Assembly: GCF_024748695.1 (NCBI RefSeq)
Contig: NZ_CP087176.1
Span: forward strand, 5,759,501-5,823,500
DNA from: Pseudomonas sp. B21-040
GTDB lineage: Bacteria > Pseudomonadota > Gammaproteobacteria > Pseudomonadales > Pseudomonadaceae
Reading direction: 5' to 3'
DNA: 64,000 nt
Notes under the pieces: model-generated
What the model saw: only the letters and a program-made list of their open reading frames with translations
Database searches by the model: none
What the model was told of the DNA's origin: nothing
Part shown: one piece after another, positions 9,053 through 16,770 of the stretch
How positions within the stretch are numbered: the stretch's first letter is position 1
Layout of the letters: every line of letters begins with the position of its first letter
Translations under genes and position numbers: made by a program

Positions 9053-9742
9053 TTAAACCTTTGCAGTTCGCACAGCGAGACGTCGTTCCAGCCAGAAGGC
9101 GAAGCGAGACAGGCTGAAGCACATGACGAAGTAAGTGAGGCCGAGTACGGCATAGACCTGGACCGGCTTGGTGAGCAGTTGAGCGCTGATCTGTGAGGCA
9201 ACGAATGACACTTCCGAGAGGCTGATGATGTAACCCAGCGAGGTCTCCTTGATGGTGGAGACGAACTGATTCACCAGCGAGGGCAGCATGTTGCGAAAGG
9301 CCTGGGGCACGATCACCAGGCGCATCGTAGCCAGGTACGAAAAGCCGAGTGAACGGGAGCTTTCCATTTGCCCGCGAGGCAGTCCGAGAATCCCGGCGCG
9401 AATGATTTCGGCGAGGTAGACCCCATCAAAAATCACCAGGGCAGCCAGCATGGTGCCAAATTGGTCAGTGCGTTGACCGGTCAAGGTCGGTAGCAGGAAA
9501 TAGGCCCAGAAAATCACCATCAGCAATGGCGTTCCGCGCAGTACGTACACAAGCCCCGTGACCGGCAGACGCAACAACCGGTAAGGGCTGATGCGGCAGA
9601 GCGCAAGCAGTACCCCAACAGGGAAGGCCAATACCAAGGCCATCGCTGCCAGGATCAGCGTCATTAACAAACCGCCCAAGGGGCCGTTCGGGTATTGGCC
9701 AATCAGGTAGAAAAGCCCGTAGTTGTGGATGATATCGAGCAT
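9053..9742 (-). CDS. amino acid ABC transporter permease 2
   Basis: 229 aa HisM/GlnP-type inner-membrane permease with five or so membrane segments and the E-A-A-like coupling loop ([17 protein letters not shown], about residues 132-148). The start M-L-D-I-I-H lies two bases beyond the stop of the other permease. With its partner it would form the heterodimeric channel of the importer. Confidence 0.87.
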   Translation of the reverse strand: MLDIIHNYGLFYLIGQYPNGPLGGLLMTLILAAMALVLAFPVGVLLALCRISPYRLLRLPVTGLVYVLRGTPLLMVIFWAYFLLPTLTGQRTDQFGTMLAALVIFDGVYLAEIIRAGILGLPRGQMESSRSLGFSYLATMRLVIVPQAFRNMLPSLVNQFVSTIKETSLGYIISLSEVSFVASQISAQLLTKPVQVYAVLGLTYFVMCFSLSRFAFWLERRLAVRTAKV

Positions 9743-9744
9743 CG

Positions 9745-10440
9745 TCAGGCACTCCGGACGGGATAGCGTTGCTGGTACCAACTGGACAGCAGCGTGATGA
9801 TGATCGAGACGCCGACATAACCTACCGTGGTAACGGCGTACGATTCAAAACCCCGGAATGTGGAGCTTTCCACCTGCTGGGCCTGATACATCATTTCAGC
9901 GACGCCGATCACCATGGCGATGCTGGTGTTCTTCCACAGGTTAAGTGTCTGGCTTATCAGCGGCGGCACTGTCACCCGCAGTGACTGCGGGAGGATGACC
10001 AGGCGCATGGTGCTGAGGAAGCCAAAGCCCAGGGTCCGGCCAGCTTCCATTTGTTCCCTGGGAATGGAACGCAAGCCGCTGCGGATGTCCTCGGACATAT
10101 ACGCCGCGGTGTACAGCACCAGGGCGATAACCGCGCTGACCGCTTCGATATTGTGGTCGTAGATCCAGCTCTTGATCGGGGTTGGCAGCAGCTCCGGTGC
10201 GCCGAAATACCAGAACAGCATGTGTGCCAGCAGCGGGACGTTGCGTATGGCTTCCACATACGTGATCGCGATTGCCCGCAGTGCAGCGTAAGGGGCCATT
10301 CGCAATACAGCGATGACGATTGCCAGCGGTAGGGCGATGGCCAGCGAGATCAAAGCGAGTTGGATGGATAGCAGGAAGCCACTGATGAGCCAGTCGTGAT
10401 ACTGCCCCGAGAGCACAACCGATAAATCAAACGTATTCAT
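9745..10440 (-). CDS. amino acid ABC transporter permease 1
   Basis: 231 aa HisQ/GlnP-type permease: N-terminal cytoplasmic stretch, about five membrane segments, and the coupling loop L-G-F-G-F-L-S-T-M-R-L-V-I-L-P-Q. The start M-N-T-F-D-L-S at 10440 is chosen over longer frames because the upstream residues (arginine-rich, through a strong hairpin) look non-coding. It is the first permease after the binding protein gene. Confidence 0.87.
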   Translation of the reverse strand: MNTFDLSVVLSGQYHDWLISGFLLSIQLALISLAIALPLAIVIAVLRMAPYAALRAIAITYVEAIRNVPLLAHMLFWYFGAPELLPTPIKSWIYDHNIEAVSAVIALVLYTAAYMSEDIRSGLRSIPREQMEAGRTLGFGFLSTMRLVILPQSLRVTVPPLISQTLNLWKNTSIAMVIGVAEMMYQAQQVESSTFRGFESYAVTTVGYVGVSIIITLLSSWYQQRYPVRSA

Positions 10441-10452
10441 AACTAGGCCCGT

Positions 10453-10474
10453 GGCCCGACCCTGAGGTCGGGCC
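10453..10474 (-). other. intercistronic hairpin between binding protein and permease genes
   Basis: GGCCCGACC and GGTCGGGCC form a perfect 9-bp stem with a CTGA loop, 11 bases after the binding protein stop and with no T-run. Hairpins at this place in ABC operons commonly stabilise the binding protein message or thin transcription into the permease genes. That role is an inference. Confidence 0.65.
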
Positions 10475-10484
10475 CTCAATGAAG

Positions 10485-11330
10485 TTAGTTGATTTGGTCG
10501 GTGTCGATCTTGAAGGAGCGACTGGCGAACTTCATGTTAGTCTCAGGACCAAACCACTTGGTGAAGAGCTTGTCAGCCTTGCCGGACGACTCCAGATCGC
10601 GCAGCGTCTTGTTCACCTGTTCCTGGAAGGCGGGTTCTTCTTTTCTCAGGCCCAGCGCAATGTGCTCGGCGGACAGGGGTGTTGGGAGAATCCGAAAATC
10701 TTTTGCCGCATCACCCAGCTTGGCGAAGTTGCCGGCCAATGAGGTCTCGTCATTGGCGTAACCCAGGCCTTTGCCTTGTTGCAAGGCGAGCAGGGCTTGA
10801 GGGTTGCTGTCGAACGATACGATCTGGGCGTCAGCGATCTTCGCGCGGATGCTCTGCTCCATGGTGGAGCCTTTGATCGTCAAGATTTTCTTGCCGGCCA
10901 GTTGGTCGAGTTGAGTGATCCCACTGTCGGCCTTGACCATGACTTTCTGACCTGTAATAAAGGTCGAAAGAGAGAAGTTGATCAATGCTTCCCGTTCTTT
11001 GTTATGGGTCAGGGACGCCGCCAGAAGATCGACACGGCCTTGTTGTAATTCAGGAATACGTGCAGCGACGGTCAATTGCTTGAGTACCGGTTTGACCCCG
11101 ATGTTCGCGGCAATGGCATTGCACATGTCGACGTCGTACCCGACGATCTCGCGCGACGCGGGGTCCTTGATGTAGCTGAACGGCTCGTCGGTGCCGAGCA
11201 CCCCACAGACTAATTCACCCTTGGCTTTGATATCGCTGAGTTGATCAGCTGCAGCAGAGAAGCTGGTTGCCAGCGTCAGTGCCAGTACTGCGGTTTTCCA
11301 GTGTTTTTTGAGCATGCGGTTCGTTTGCAT
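10485..11330 (-). CDS. amino acid ABC transporter periplasmic binding protein
   Basis: 281 aa. A signal peptide (basic M-L-K-K-H-W-K, hydrophobic core, cleavage after S-A-A-A) is followed by a family 3 solute-binding protein. The motif V-G-Y-D-V-D-M-C-N-A-I-A near residue 60 is typical. The ligand is probably cystine or another polar amino acid, judged from context; sequence alone does not separate cystine from glutamate-type binders. Confidence 0.85.
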   Translation of the reverse strand: MQTNRMLKKHWKTAVLALTLATSFSAAADQLSDIKAKGELVCGVLGTDEPFSYIKDPASREIVGYDVDMCNAIAANIGVKPVLKQLTVAARIPELQQGRVDLLAASLTHNKEREALINFSLSTFITGQKVMVKADSGITQLDQLAGKKILTIKGSTMEQSIRAKIADAQIVSFDSNPQALLALQQGKGLGYANDETSLAGNFAKLGDAAKDFRILPTPLSAEHIALGLRKEEPAFQEQVNKTLRDLESSGKADKLFTKWFGPETNMKFASRSFKIDTDQIN

Positions 11331-11429
11331 TTTATAGACCTTATTGTTTGATAAACGGAACGCCAGTTTTCATGAATCGTCGGTGCAGGGGACTTCGAAA
11401 GCCTCTTGTGGTTGGAGTGGGAATTTCTG

Positions 11430-12608
11430 TTATTCAACGTTGGTCATGGGTAGCCGCACAAAGCCGGCATTCAAGTCGGCGATTAGATCGTCGACATGTT
11501 CCAGGCCGATGGAGAGTCGGATCAGGTTCTCGCTGATGCCCAGCCTGATTTTCTGTTCATGGCTCAACGAGTTGTGCGACATGCTGTAGGAGTGGTTGAT
11601 CATGCTCTCCACCCCGCCCAGGGAATCGGCCAGCACAAAGATCGACAGCTGCTCAATGAACGGTGCCATCGCCTTGCGGTCGGCCTTGAGTTTCAGTGAA
11701 ACCACCGCGCCACCAGAACGCATTTGGCGTTTGCACAGTTCGTGCTGCGGATGGCTTTCCAGCCCCGGGTAATACACGGCCTCGACCTGCGGGTGCTGGC
11801 TGAGAAAGCGGGCGATCGTTAGCGCATTGCTGCACTGGCGCTCCATGCGTACGTCGAGGGTTTTGAGCCCACGCAGGGCGAGGTAGCAGTCGAACGGCCC
11901 CTGGACTGCTCCAATGGCCATACTGATGCCGCGCAGGCGGGTGAACAGTTGCTCATCGGCGGCCACCACGACACCCCCGATTAGGTCGGAGTGCCCACCA
12001 ATGTATTTACTCGCCGAGTGCATCACCAGGTCGACGCCGTACTCGACTGGACGCTGGTTCCAGGGTGAGCAGAAGGTGTTGTCGACGCAGGTCAGGATGC
12101 CGTGTGCACGGGCAAACTCTGTCACACACGGGATGTCCACCAGTTGCAGCAGAGGGTTGGTCGGTGTCTCGATCCAGATCAGCCGGGTATTGTCGCGGCG
12201 GCTAGCGGCCAGTGCCTCAAGGTCATTGAGGTCGACGTAAGTGGTGGTGAGCCCGGACGTCTTGCTTCGGTAGTCTTCCATCAGGCGGAAGGTGCCTCCA
12301 TAGACGCCCGCCATCACGATTACATGGGAGTCCTTGGGCAGTAGCTCAAGCACGGTGGCGGTAGCAGCCAGACCCGAAGCGCAGGCCACGGCACCGAACC
12401 CGTGTTCCAACTGCGCAATGCAGCTCTCATAAGAATGTCGGGTTGGGTTGCCTACTCGCCCGTAAGCGTAGTCTGGGTTGTCGTCGAGGCTGCGCTTGAT
12501 GAACGAACTGGAGGTGACGATCGCCGGGAAGATTGTGTTGTCGGCATAGGTCGACTGTTCGCCAGCGTGAATCACTTGGGTCGAAAAGTTGCTCTTGTTC
12601 TGGTTCAT
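11430..12608 (-). CDS. cystathionine gamma-lyase/methionine gamma-lyase family PLP enzyme
   Basis: 392 aa, a full-length Cys/Met metabolism PLP enzyme. K201 in S-A-S-K-Y-I-G-G-H-S-D binds PLP; Y-G-R-V-G-N-P-T and S-G-L-A-A are typical cofactor-site motifs. It would cleave C-S bonds in cystathionine, cysteine or methionine, releasing cysteine, sulfide or methanethiol. The start at 12608 begins M-N-Q-N-K-S, 22 bp after the upstream gene; the longer frame overlaps that gene. It sits between the desulfhydrase and the ABC importer in the sulfur cluster. Exact substrate is not readable. Confidence 0.88.
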   Translation of the reverse strand: MNQNKSNFSTQVIHAGEQSTYADNTIFPAIVTSSSFIKRSLDDNPDYAYGRVGNPTRHSYESCIAQLEHGFGAVACASGLAATATVLELLPKDSHVIVMAGVYGGTFRLMEDYRSKTSGLTTTYVDLNDLEALAASRRDNTRLIWIETPTNPLLQLVDIPCVTEFARAHGILTCVDNTFCSPWNQRPVEYGVDLVMHSASKYIGGHSDLIGGVVVAADEQLFTRLRGISMAIGAVQGPFDCYLALRGLKTLDVRMERQCSNALTIARFLSQHPQVEAVYYPGLESHPQHELCKRQMRSGGAVVSLKLKADRKAMAPFIEQLSIFVLADSLGGVESMINHSYSMSHNSLSHEQKIRLGISENLIRLSIGLEHVDDLIADLNAGFVRLPMTNVE

Positions 12609-12630
12609 AGTCAGTCGTGACTCACGTGTA

Positions 12631-13671
12631 TTAAAGGTAGCAATCGAGTTGTTTCGCATAGGGTGTGATGTCGCCGATGTGGCGAGCGACCCAGTCGCGG
12701 TCGTAATAGGTGTCCAGATAGCGTTCGCCGCCATCGCACATCAGGGTCACGATTGAACCCTGCAGGCCTTGCTCCTGCATCCTCGATGCGACTTTCAGTG
12801 CGCCCCACATGTTGGTACCGGTGGACCCTCCTGCCTTCCTGCCGAGCACCCTTTCCAGCCAATAAAGGGTGGCGATGCTGGCTGCGTCAGGGATTTTGAG
12901 CATGTCGTCGATCACTTCTGGCAGGAAGGACGGCTCGACCTGGGGACGACCGATGCCTTCGATACGACTGCCTTGGCTGCCGGTAAGACTTGAGTCGCCT
13001 GTTCGATAGCTGTCATAGAAAACCGAGTTCTCGGGGTCCACCACGATCAGTTGAGTGTCATGACCCTTGTAGCGGATGTAACGGCCGATGGTGGCGGTGG
13101 TGCCGCCAGTCCCTGCGCTCATGACAACCGCGCGGGGAATGGGGTGCGCCTCGCCGGTCATCTGCTGGAAGATGCTGTCGGCAATATTGTTGTTGCCGCG
13201 CCAATCCGTTGCCCGCTCGGCGTAGGTAAACTGATCCATGTAGTGCCCGTCGCTTTCGCGCGCCAGGCGCTGCGCCTGGGCATAGACCTCTGACGAATGA
13301 TCAACGAAGTAACAGTGCCCGCCGAGCAGCTCGACCTGCTCTATTTTTTTGCTCGCGGTGTTGCGCGGCATGACGGCAGTGAAACGCAGGCCAAGCATTT
13401 TGGCGAAGTAGGCTTCGGACACAGCGGTGCTGCCCGAGGATGCCTCGACCACATGGGTGCCTTCTCGGATCTTGCCACTGCAAATGGCATGTAGAAAAAG
13501 CGAGCGCGCCAGCCGATGTTTGAGACTGCCCGTTGGATGTGTGCTCTCGTCCTTGAGGTAAATGTCGATACCCTTCAACCCTGGAATTTCCAGCTTGTGG
13601 ATGTGGGTATCGGCGGAGCGCAGCAGATCGCGGGAGATACGGCTGATGGCTGTACGGATCCAATCGTTCAT
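12631..13671 (-). CDS. Cds1-like PLP-dependent L-cysteine desulfhydrase
   Basis: 346 aa, tryptophan-synthase-beta fold related to cysteine synthase. The PLP lysine K51 lies in [15 protein letters not shown] and S-A-G-T-G-G-T bind substrate and phosphate, and the C-terminal [10 protein letters not shown] is characteristic of the Cds1 group as I recall it. Such enzymes split cysteine to sulfide, pyruvate and ammonia. Fifteen bases separate it from ridA, which removes the 2-aminoacrylate released by this reaction, and sulfide oxidation genes lie downstream. Cysteine synthase or cystathionine beta-synthase activity remains possible. Confidence 0.8.
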   Translation of the reverse strand: MNDWIRTAISRISRDLLRSADTHIHKLEIPGLKGIDIYLKDESTHPTGSLKHRLARSLFLHAICSGKIREGTHVVEASSGSTAVSEAYFAKMLGLRFTAVMPRNTASKKIEQVELLGGHCYFVDHSSEVYAQAQRLARESDGHYMDQFTYAERATDWRGNNNIADSIFQQMTGEAHPIPRAVVMSAGTGGTTATIGRYIRYKGHDTQLIVVDPENSVFYDSYRTGDSSLTGSQGSRIEGIGRPQVEPSFLPEVIDDMLKIPDAASIATLYWLERVLGRKAGGSTGTNMWGALKVASRMQEQGLQGSIVTLMCDGGERYLDTYYDRDWVARHIGDITPYAKQLDCYL

Positions 13672-13686
13672 AAAGTTCCCATCGCC

Positions 13687-14067
13687 TCAGCAGGTGGCCA
13701 CGGCGATCGCGTCCACTTCCACCAGCGCAGCACGCGGCAGGTTATTCACGCCTATCGCTGCTCGCGCCGGATAGGGTTTGGCGAACAGTTCCTCCATTAC
13801 AGAATTGACCAACGCGAAATGACTCAAGTCAGTTAAATAGATATTCAGTTTGACCACATTGGCGAAGCCCATTGTGGCTTCTTCGAGAATCGCACCCAGG
13901 TTGGCAAAAGCTTGTCGGATCTGCGCTTCGATACCTTCGACCATCTGCATGCACTGTGGGTCCAACGCGATCTGACCGGAAACATAAAGTGTGTCTGCAC
14001 ATTTTATTGCTTGGGAGTAAGGACCTATCGCCTGAGGCGCGGCGAGGGTGGCGATGATCTTCTTCAT
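13687..14067 (-). CDS. ridA: RidA family enamine/imine deaminase
   Basis: 126 aa, normal length for RidA. The signature A-R-A-A-I-G-V with the catalytic arginine (about residue 107) and the C-terminal V-E-V-D-A-I-A motif are present. RidA hydrolyses reactive 2-aminoacrylate and related enamines, the by-products of PLP beta-eliminases. As first gene of the minus-strand sulfur cluster, 15 bp before the desulfhydrase, it is likely a dedicated scavenger rather than the housekeeping copy. Confidence 0.88.
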   Translation of the reverse strand: MKKIIATLAAPQAIGPYSQAIKCADTLYVSGQIALDPQCMQMVEGIEAQIRQAFANLGAILEEATMGFANVVKLNIYLTDLSHFALVNSVMEELFAKPYPARAAIGVNNLPRAALVEVDAIAVATC

Positions 14068-14162
14068 TTTTGAGGGGCTCTGGGCACGTTTTTTATGGTG
14101 TAAATCCTACTGCCGCTCACTCGAAAATTAATTTCCATTTTTTCAGTTCTTAGGCTATTTTT

Positions 14163-14177
14163 TAGAAAAATTTTCTA
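14163..14177. promoter_or_regulatory. Lrp-like operator between ridA and the Lrp/AsnC gene
   Basis: TAGAAAAATTTTCTA is a near-perfect 15-bp palindrome that matches the E. coli Lrp consensus YAGHAWATTWTDCTR at 14 of 15 positions. It lies 24 bp upstream of the regulator start in the 133-bp AT-rich divergent region. A weaker AT-rich dyad (GAAAATTAATTTCC) lies near 14123. The layout suggests autoregulation plus control of the ridA-led cluster. Confidence 0.6.
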
Positions 14178-14200
14178 CAAACTCAAAGATAAGAAGAAAA

Positions 14201-14659
14201 ATGGATAGCTTTGATCGCCATATCCTCTCCCTCCTGCAACGCGATGCCGACATGCCTATCAAAGATCTGGCTGAAGCCGTTAACCTTTCAACGACCCCCT
14301 GCTGGAAGCGGATCAAGAAACTCGAGAAAGAGGGCTATATCAGGGCCAAAGTAGCCTTGCTGGACCCCGTCTTGCTGGGCCTTGGGCTATCGGTGCTGGT
14401 GCAGGTCAAGACACAGCGTCATGACAAGGTCTGGCTGGACATATTCGCCAAGACGGTGTCGCAGTTCGAGGAAGTGATGGCGTTCTATCGGATGTCGGGG
14501 GAATGGGACTATATGTTGCGCGTTGTGGTCAGTGACATTGCCGCCTATGACACGTTCTACAAGAAGCTGATTACGAGCGTCGACGGGCTTTCCAACATCA
14601 CATCAAGCTTCGCCATGGAGCAGATCAAGTTCACGACGGCGCTGCCTTTGCCTCGATAA
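14201..14659 (+). CDS. Lrp/AsnC family regulator, DecR-like
   Basis: 152 aa: N-terminal helix-turn-helix (D-R-H-I-L-S-L-L-Q-R-D-A-D-M, then T-P-C-W-K-R-I-K-K-L-E) and a C-terminal RAM effector domain. It resembles the E. coli DecR/YbaO group, which responds to cysteine and switches on a cysteine-degrading operon. Divergent to a cluster that degrades cysteine and oxidises sulfide, it is very likely the local cysteine sensor. Effector and targets are inferred. Confidence 0.85.
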   Translation: MDSFDRHILSLLQRDADMPIKDLAEAVNLSTTPCWKRIKKLEKEGYIRAKVALLDPVLLGLGLSVLVQVKTQRHDKVWLDIFAKTVSQFEEVMAFYRMSGEWDYMLRVVVSDIAAYDTFYKKLITSVDGLSNITSSFAMEQIKFTTALPLPR

Positions 14660-14669
14660 TCTGCTCTAC

Positions 14670-14689
14670 GTGGCAGATGCATCTGCCAC
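14670..14689. other. perfect 20-bp palindrome after the Lrp/AsnC gene
   Basis: GTGGCAGATGCATCTGCCAC is a perfect 10+10 palindrome 10 bp after the regulator stop. There is no T-run, so it is a poor intrinsic terminator. It could be an operator or a stabilising hairpin. Confidence 0.45.
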
Positions 14690-15088
14690 AAAGCGATCTC
14701 TGGCAGGATTGCAATGTCCCTGTTATAGGCCCGTGCCCTGCCCCCCCCATTCTGCTGCTACCGCTCAGGGAGCGGGTCGATTACCCAAAGCGATAGACCT
14801 TCCAAAACAACGTTCTATTGTTGGACGGCCATCGCCCAGAGGAATTCTTAGTACCTTCAGATCGCCACTCCAACCAAATACGCTTTCGCATATAGGGATT
14901 TAACGAAATCGACCGTTTTGGAGAATGATATTTCCCATTCCACGAAAAACCTGACAAATTTTGAAAAATTCATGCTCCCCCTTCTGAATACACTCTTTCC
15001 ATCACAAACAGGCTCAGAAACGATACCGGCGAGGTTGGTACGTTTATGAGCGATGAGTCTTGATAGCAAACTCAGAAAGGGGTGGCTT
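14690..15088. other. gene-free stretch upstream of the second PLP lyase
   Basis: About 400 bp without a convincing gene on either strand. The right part is AT-rich and probably holds the promoter of the lyase gene. An AAGGGG ribosome site sits just before ATG 15089. Confidence 0.4.
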
Positions 15089-16372
15089 ATGTCTTATTCC
15101 AACTATCACAAAAAAACTATCGGAAGCCATGCGTTGCACCCTGAGACACTGATGATGTCTTATGGTTACGATCCGTTCCTCTCGGAAGGCGCAGTCAAAC
15201 CACCGGTGTTCCTGACCTCCACCTTTGCATTTCGCTCGGCCGAGGAAGGTGCAGAATTCTTCGATGTAGTGTCAGGTCGTAAACCGATTCCGCAGGACTC
15301 ATCAGCCGGCCTGGTCTACAGCCGTTTCAATCATCCCAACCTCGAAATCGTCGAAGATCGCCTCGCGCTGCTGGATGGCTCAGAAGCCGCCGCAATTACA
15401 TCCAGTGGAATGTCCGCCATCAGTGCTGTTTTGTTTGCGTTCCTGCGCCCTGGGGATCAACTGGTACAATCGGCGCCGCTGTACGGTGGTACTGAGACTC
15501 TGATTAGCAAGATTCTCTCGGTTTGGGGCATCGGTTCTCATGGTTTTGACGACGGCCTGTCCATGCAATCCATTGCAAATGCACTGGAAACTGCTGCCTG
15601 CAAGGGGCCAGTCAGAATTTGCTATATCGAGACTCCGGCTAACCCGACCAACTCACTGATCGACCTAGAGGGGTTGCGCAAGGAAATAGACGCTTTCGAA
15701 ACGCGCCATAGCTACCGGCCAATCATTGTCTGCGATAACACCCTGCTCGGGCCTATCTTCCAGAAGCCAATTAAACACGGTGTCGACCTATGCGTATATT
15801 CGCTGACCAAGTATGTGGGTGGACACAGTGACCTTGTTGCCGGAGGCATCACGGGCACCAAAGAGCTGATCAGCAAAATACGCAGCGTTCGCAGCTCGTT
15901 CGGTTCGCAACTCGATCCACATTCCTCATGGATGATCTCCCGCTCGATGGAAACGCTCGTCCTGCGCATGAAAGAGGCCGCAAGAACCGGCACCGTGATC
16001 GCTCGCTGGCTGGCCAGCAACCCCCACCAGAAAGTCGTCGTTCTGCATCCAGAGCTTATTGAGGATGGCAGCTATCAGGAGGTCTACCGCCGGCAATGCA
16101 CGGGCCCTGGCTCAACCTTCTCGTTCGTACTGGACGGCGGTCGCGAACGGGCCTTCCGCTTTATTAACGCCCTGCATCTTTTCAAGTCGGCTGTCAGTCT
16201 CGGAGGCACTGAGTCCCTGGTTTGTCATCCAGCTTCGACCACACAATCGGGTGTGCCGCAGGTTCTGCGCAGTAAAGCAGGGGTGTCCGAGGGATTGATC
16301 CGGATCTCGATTGGCCTCGAGCACGAGGAAGACCTGATAGCTGATCTGGATAATGCTCTGCGTCATTGCTGA
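15089..16372 (+). CDS. cystathionine gamma-synthase/gamma-lyase family PLP enzyme
   Basis: 427 aa. The start ATG 15089 has AAGGGG upstream. PLP lysine is K241 in S-L-T-K-Y-V-G-G-H-S-D; Y-S-R-F-N-H-P-N and S-G-M-S-A cofactor motifs are present. It is longer than the lyase at 11430-12608, with an extra N-terminal stretch (about 30 residues) and an insert around residues 60-75. Only moderately similar to that enzyme, it is a separate subfamily rather than a recent duplicate. It reads the same way as the Lrp/AsnC regulator, 429 bp apart, and could be part of the same regulon. Substrate unknown. Confidence 0.85.
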   Translation: MSYSNYHKKTIGSHALHPETLMMSYGYDPFLSEGAVKPPVFLTSTFAFRSAEEGAEFFDVVSGRKPIPQDSSAGLVYSRFNHPNLEIVEDRLALLDGSEAAAITSSGMSAISAVLFAFLRPGDQLVQSAPLYGGTETLISKILSVWGIGSHGFDDGLSMQSIANALETAACKGPVRICYIETPANPTNSLIDLEGLRKEIDAFETRHSYRPIIVCDNTLLGPIFQKPIKHGVDLCVYSLTKYVGGHSDLVAGGITGTKELISKIRSVRSSFGSQLDPHSSWMISRSMETLVLRMKEAARTGTVIARWLASNPHQKVVVLHPELIEDGSYQEVYRRQCTGPGSTFSFVLDGGRERAFRFINALHLFKSAVSLGGTESLVCHPASTTQSGVPQVLRSKAGVSEGLIRISIGLEHEEDLIADLDNALRHC

Positions 16373-16551
16373 GCACCTGAGGAAAACAATAGGAAGCTGA
16401 AAAACAGGCTAACGGGTGACTGAGTTGAACAGCAAATGGTAGATATCAATCCCCCGAAATACTGGGTTCGCTGGAAGTGTTAGATACGTCGACCTGTCCA
16501 CCAGCACGAGACATTGTACTGCTGACTGTGGTCGGCTTGCTGGTGACAGTG

Positions 16552-16710
16552 TGTTGGCGCCGATGCCGAGTTGATCCTCGGGGGGTGCTGCGAGATGTCA
16601 CTGACCCAGTCAATTCCTTGCGAACCATCGTCTTTGCTGATTTTCTGTAGATTTGAAGGTGGGTCAGTCTTGCTTCAGTACCTGGGTCAATTCGAGGTTG
16701 GCGTCATCAA
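16552..16710. repeat. IS21-like miniature element, copy 2 (about 159 bp)
   Basis: Starts TGTTGGCGCCGATGCC and ends around GGTTGGCGTCATCA. It shares the internal blocks GAGATGTCACTGACCCAGT and GGTGGGTCAGTCTTG with the copy at 21901 but is more diverged and slightly longer. It lies 60 bp left of the IS1182-type element. The flanks on the minus strand stay open, so it may have split a gene I cannot name. Confidence 0.65.
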
Positions 16711-16770
16711 TATAGGCATCAAACAGTGCGTAGACGGTCGCAAAGCAGCCATTGGTGAAGGGCCGCTCGT

